NCBI GenBank assembly: GCA_021292165.1
Contig: CM037879.1
Coordinates: 289,390,272 to 289,454,271 of the forward strand
Direction of reading: 5' to 3'
Length of the DNA stretch: 64,000 bases
DNA from: Shinisaurus crocodilurus
Lineage: Eukaryota; Chordata; Lepidosauria; Squamata; Shinisauridae
Shown: positions 62,448 to 64,000 of the stretch, piece after piece
How the letters are laid out: each line of letters begins with the position of its first letter
Numbering within the stretch: the first letter of the stretch is position 1
Position numbers and translations under genes: made by a program
Notes under the pieces: generated by a model
Database searches by the model: none
What the model saw: only the letters and a program-made list of their open reading frames with translations
Told to the model about the DNA's origin: nothing

Positions 62448-63885
62448 CAGTGATGGTGAACCTATGGCACGGGTGCCACAGCTGGCACGCAGGGACCTCT
62501 CTGTGGGCACTCGAGCCATTGGTCACCAGTAGGTATATAGCCGAGCAGCCTGTCAGACAGGAGCAAGGCCCGAACTGGGCCTGCTCACGTCCGACGGGCT
62601 GCTCAGCCCCGCACGCAGGCATTACCTGGGCTCTCTGCCGAGCGGAGAGCCTTCCTCCCTGTCCGATGGGTCCCGTCGAGTAACTTCCAGCGCGGAGGAA
62701 GTGACGCGACGGGACCCTGCTCCGTCGCGCTGGACCCCCCCCGCGCTCTGTTTTTGGCTGGGGAAACCAGGGCAACAGGGCTGTTTAAGCCCTGTTGCCC
62801 TGGTTCCTCCCGCCAAAACAGAGCATGGGCGGGGCTCCAGCACACCGGAGCAGTGGCTCCGGCGCCGGCGCACAGGACCAGGGGGATCCTGGCGGTGGCG
62901 GCAGCGGGCGATTCTCTGGCGGCGCCATGAGCAACACAAGCAATGCTCCGCGGCGCTCTGAAGAGCGGGATCGGGCCGCCGCCACTAGCGGGGGGGGCGA
63001 GCCTGGAGCGAGCCTCCAGCCGACTCCAGCTCGGCCCCACCACTAGTCGCGAAAAGACCGTCCCCTTCTGCAAAACACTAATGATCTTGTTCTTTCTCAC
63101 AGTGTGGAACAGAATGATTTTATTCTAGAATTCCTGTTACAGAATTCTTTTCTACATTGTTATCACATTTAAAAGATTTTGAAGAATGATGCACAGAGCA
63201 TGGCTTGGATGTAAAGCCCTAACAGTTGACCTGAGTGCTGCATGTGTTGCTCTCAAACTAACGGAGTATGAGCCAAGGTTTGACAAATTATCAGCATGCA
63301 TGCAATAGCAAAAATCACATTAATTGTGCAAAAGCATGCCCAGTGCAAACTTTTACCTAATGCAGTGTTTGCTGTTCAAGACATAAAGTGTTTAAAATGT
63401 GTTAAGCACGTTTAGTTTTCTTGTTTATCTTGCTCATCCTAGTACAAGTTGACTTTTACTTTTACTAATCCGACACCTGTAGAAGCAGGGAAAGGACCCG
63501 GGGTAAAGCTTGCCCCATACAATTTCAGTCTGGCATATAATCATATTACAAGTTGAGAATCCCTTATCCAAAAATACATGCGCCTAATTATTTTAAAAGT
63601 TTGTATAAATTCCCTTCAGCCTATGTGTACAATGTAGTACTATAATAATTTTTTGAGTTTATTTTTTTTTTCAACAAAAAACTGTTTGTATCATTGAAAG
63701 CTCTGTTATTGTGTTTTTCTTTTAAGACAAAAGATGTTAATTAGTTCGGACAACCGTATGAGTTGTTTTTCTAAAACTAAAACCTCGGTATTCAGGTTTA
63801 ATTGCAGTGTTGGCACTTTGAAATTAATAAGTTGGTTTTGTGTTGCAGTTTGGGCACTCGGGCTCAAAAAGGTTCGCCATCACTG
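62448..63885 (+). mobile_element. hAT element (OC1-like), copy C, enlarged
   Basis: Same ends as copies A and B with identical 8-bp flanks, TTATAGAT, at 62440-62447 and 63886-63893. It is about 510 bp longer because of a GC-rich block at about 62530-63043. Outside that block it matches copy A closely. Confidence 0.92.
62530..63043. repeat. GC-rich insertion inside hAT copy C
   Basis: Contains a hairpin (CAGGGCAACAGGGC inverse pair at 62769-62803) and a part shared with 15945-16065. Long frames on both strands have no known motif. No clear target duplication at its edges. Confidence 0.65.
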
Positions 63886-63893
63886 TTATAGAT

Positions 63894-63960
63894 TCATAGA
63901 TTATAGAGTTGGAAGGAGCCTGCAAGGCCATCGAGTCCAACCCCCTGCTCAATGCTTGCA
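63894..63960 (-). repeat. 5S/CR1-type SINE tail fragment
   Basis: TTCATAGATTATAGAGTTGG and CATCGAGTCCAACCCCCTGC, cut at the CAATGC position by a hairpin-element piece. Confidence 0.65.
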
Positions 63961-64000
63961 CTACAACTCCCAGCATCCTCAGGCAGCATGGGGCCCTTCC

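Noticed and set aside
60000..64000. F-box exons of FBH1 or the divergent neighbour ANKRD16
   Set aside because: No LPxEVL-type F-box or ankyrin repeat frame with suitable splice sites was found. These should lie beyond 64000.

Overview
The window looks like vertebrate nuclear DNA, most likely from a squamate reptile. The reasons are short exons with GT/AG introns, CR1, L2 and L1 LINE remnants, tRNA- and 5S-rRNA-derived SINEs, and a very high density of short hAT-type inverted-repeat elements. Species cannot be fixed from the sequence. There are no prokaryotic operons, CRISPR arrays or phage genes. Most long open frames here are read-throughs of repeats.

The one host gene I can support is the 3' two thirds of FBH1 (FBXO18), the F-box/UvrD-type DNA helicase, on the minus strand. 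Seventeen coding exons run from 59970 down to the stop codon at 28313. All joints keep phase, and all superfamily 1 helicase motifs are present. The F-box exons were not found and should lie right of 64000. The penultimate coding exon (31412-31544) is 133 nt long between two phase-0 junctions, so this sequence carries a one-base frameshift before the C-terminal cysteine region.

From 1 to about 27 kb I see no intact host gene. This region holds an L2 LINE split by a small hAT element, a HEXB retrocopy (3918-4394), and a CR1 split by a 925-bp hAT element. It also holds three LTRs bounded by target-site duplications (9123, 16470, 17165), a nested palindrome with hammerhead-ribozyme-like cores (11.9-13.8 kb), and a hAT transposase-like pseudogene (14.8-16.0 kb). 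Two local direct duplications lie at 7.4/8.06 kb and 23.73/24.64 kb.

From 27 to 60 kb the introns of FBH1 are packed with elements: a SINE split by an LTR, a 5'-truncated L1, a CR1, a second 922-bp hAT copy, and many small hAT elements of which several have perfect 8-bp duplications.

From 60 to 64 kb there is a LINE interrupted by a 926-bp unit made of two copies of the same small hAT element around unrelated cargo. The whole unit is flanked by one 8-bp duplication, as expected of a composite (macro) transposon. It is followed by a third copy of the 0.92-kb hAT element, enlarged by about 0.5 kb of GC-rich sequence.
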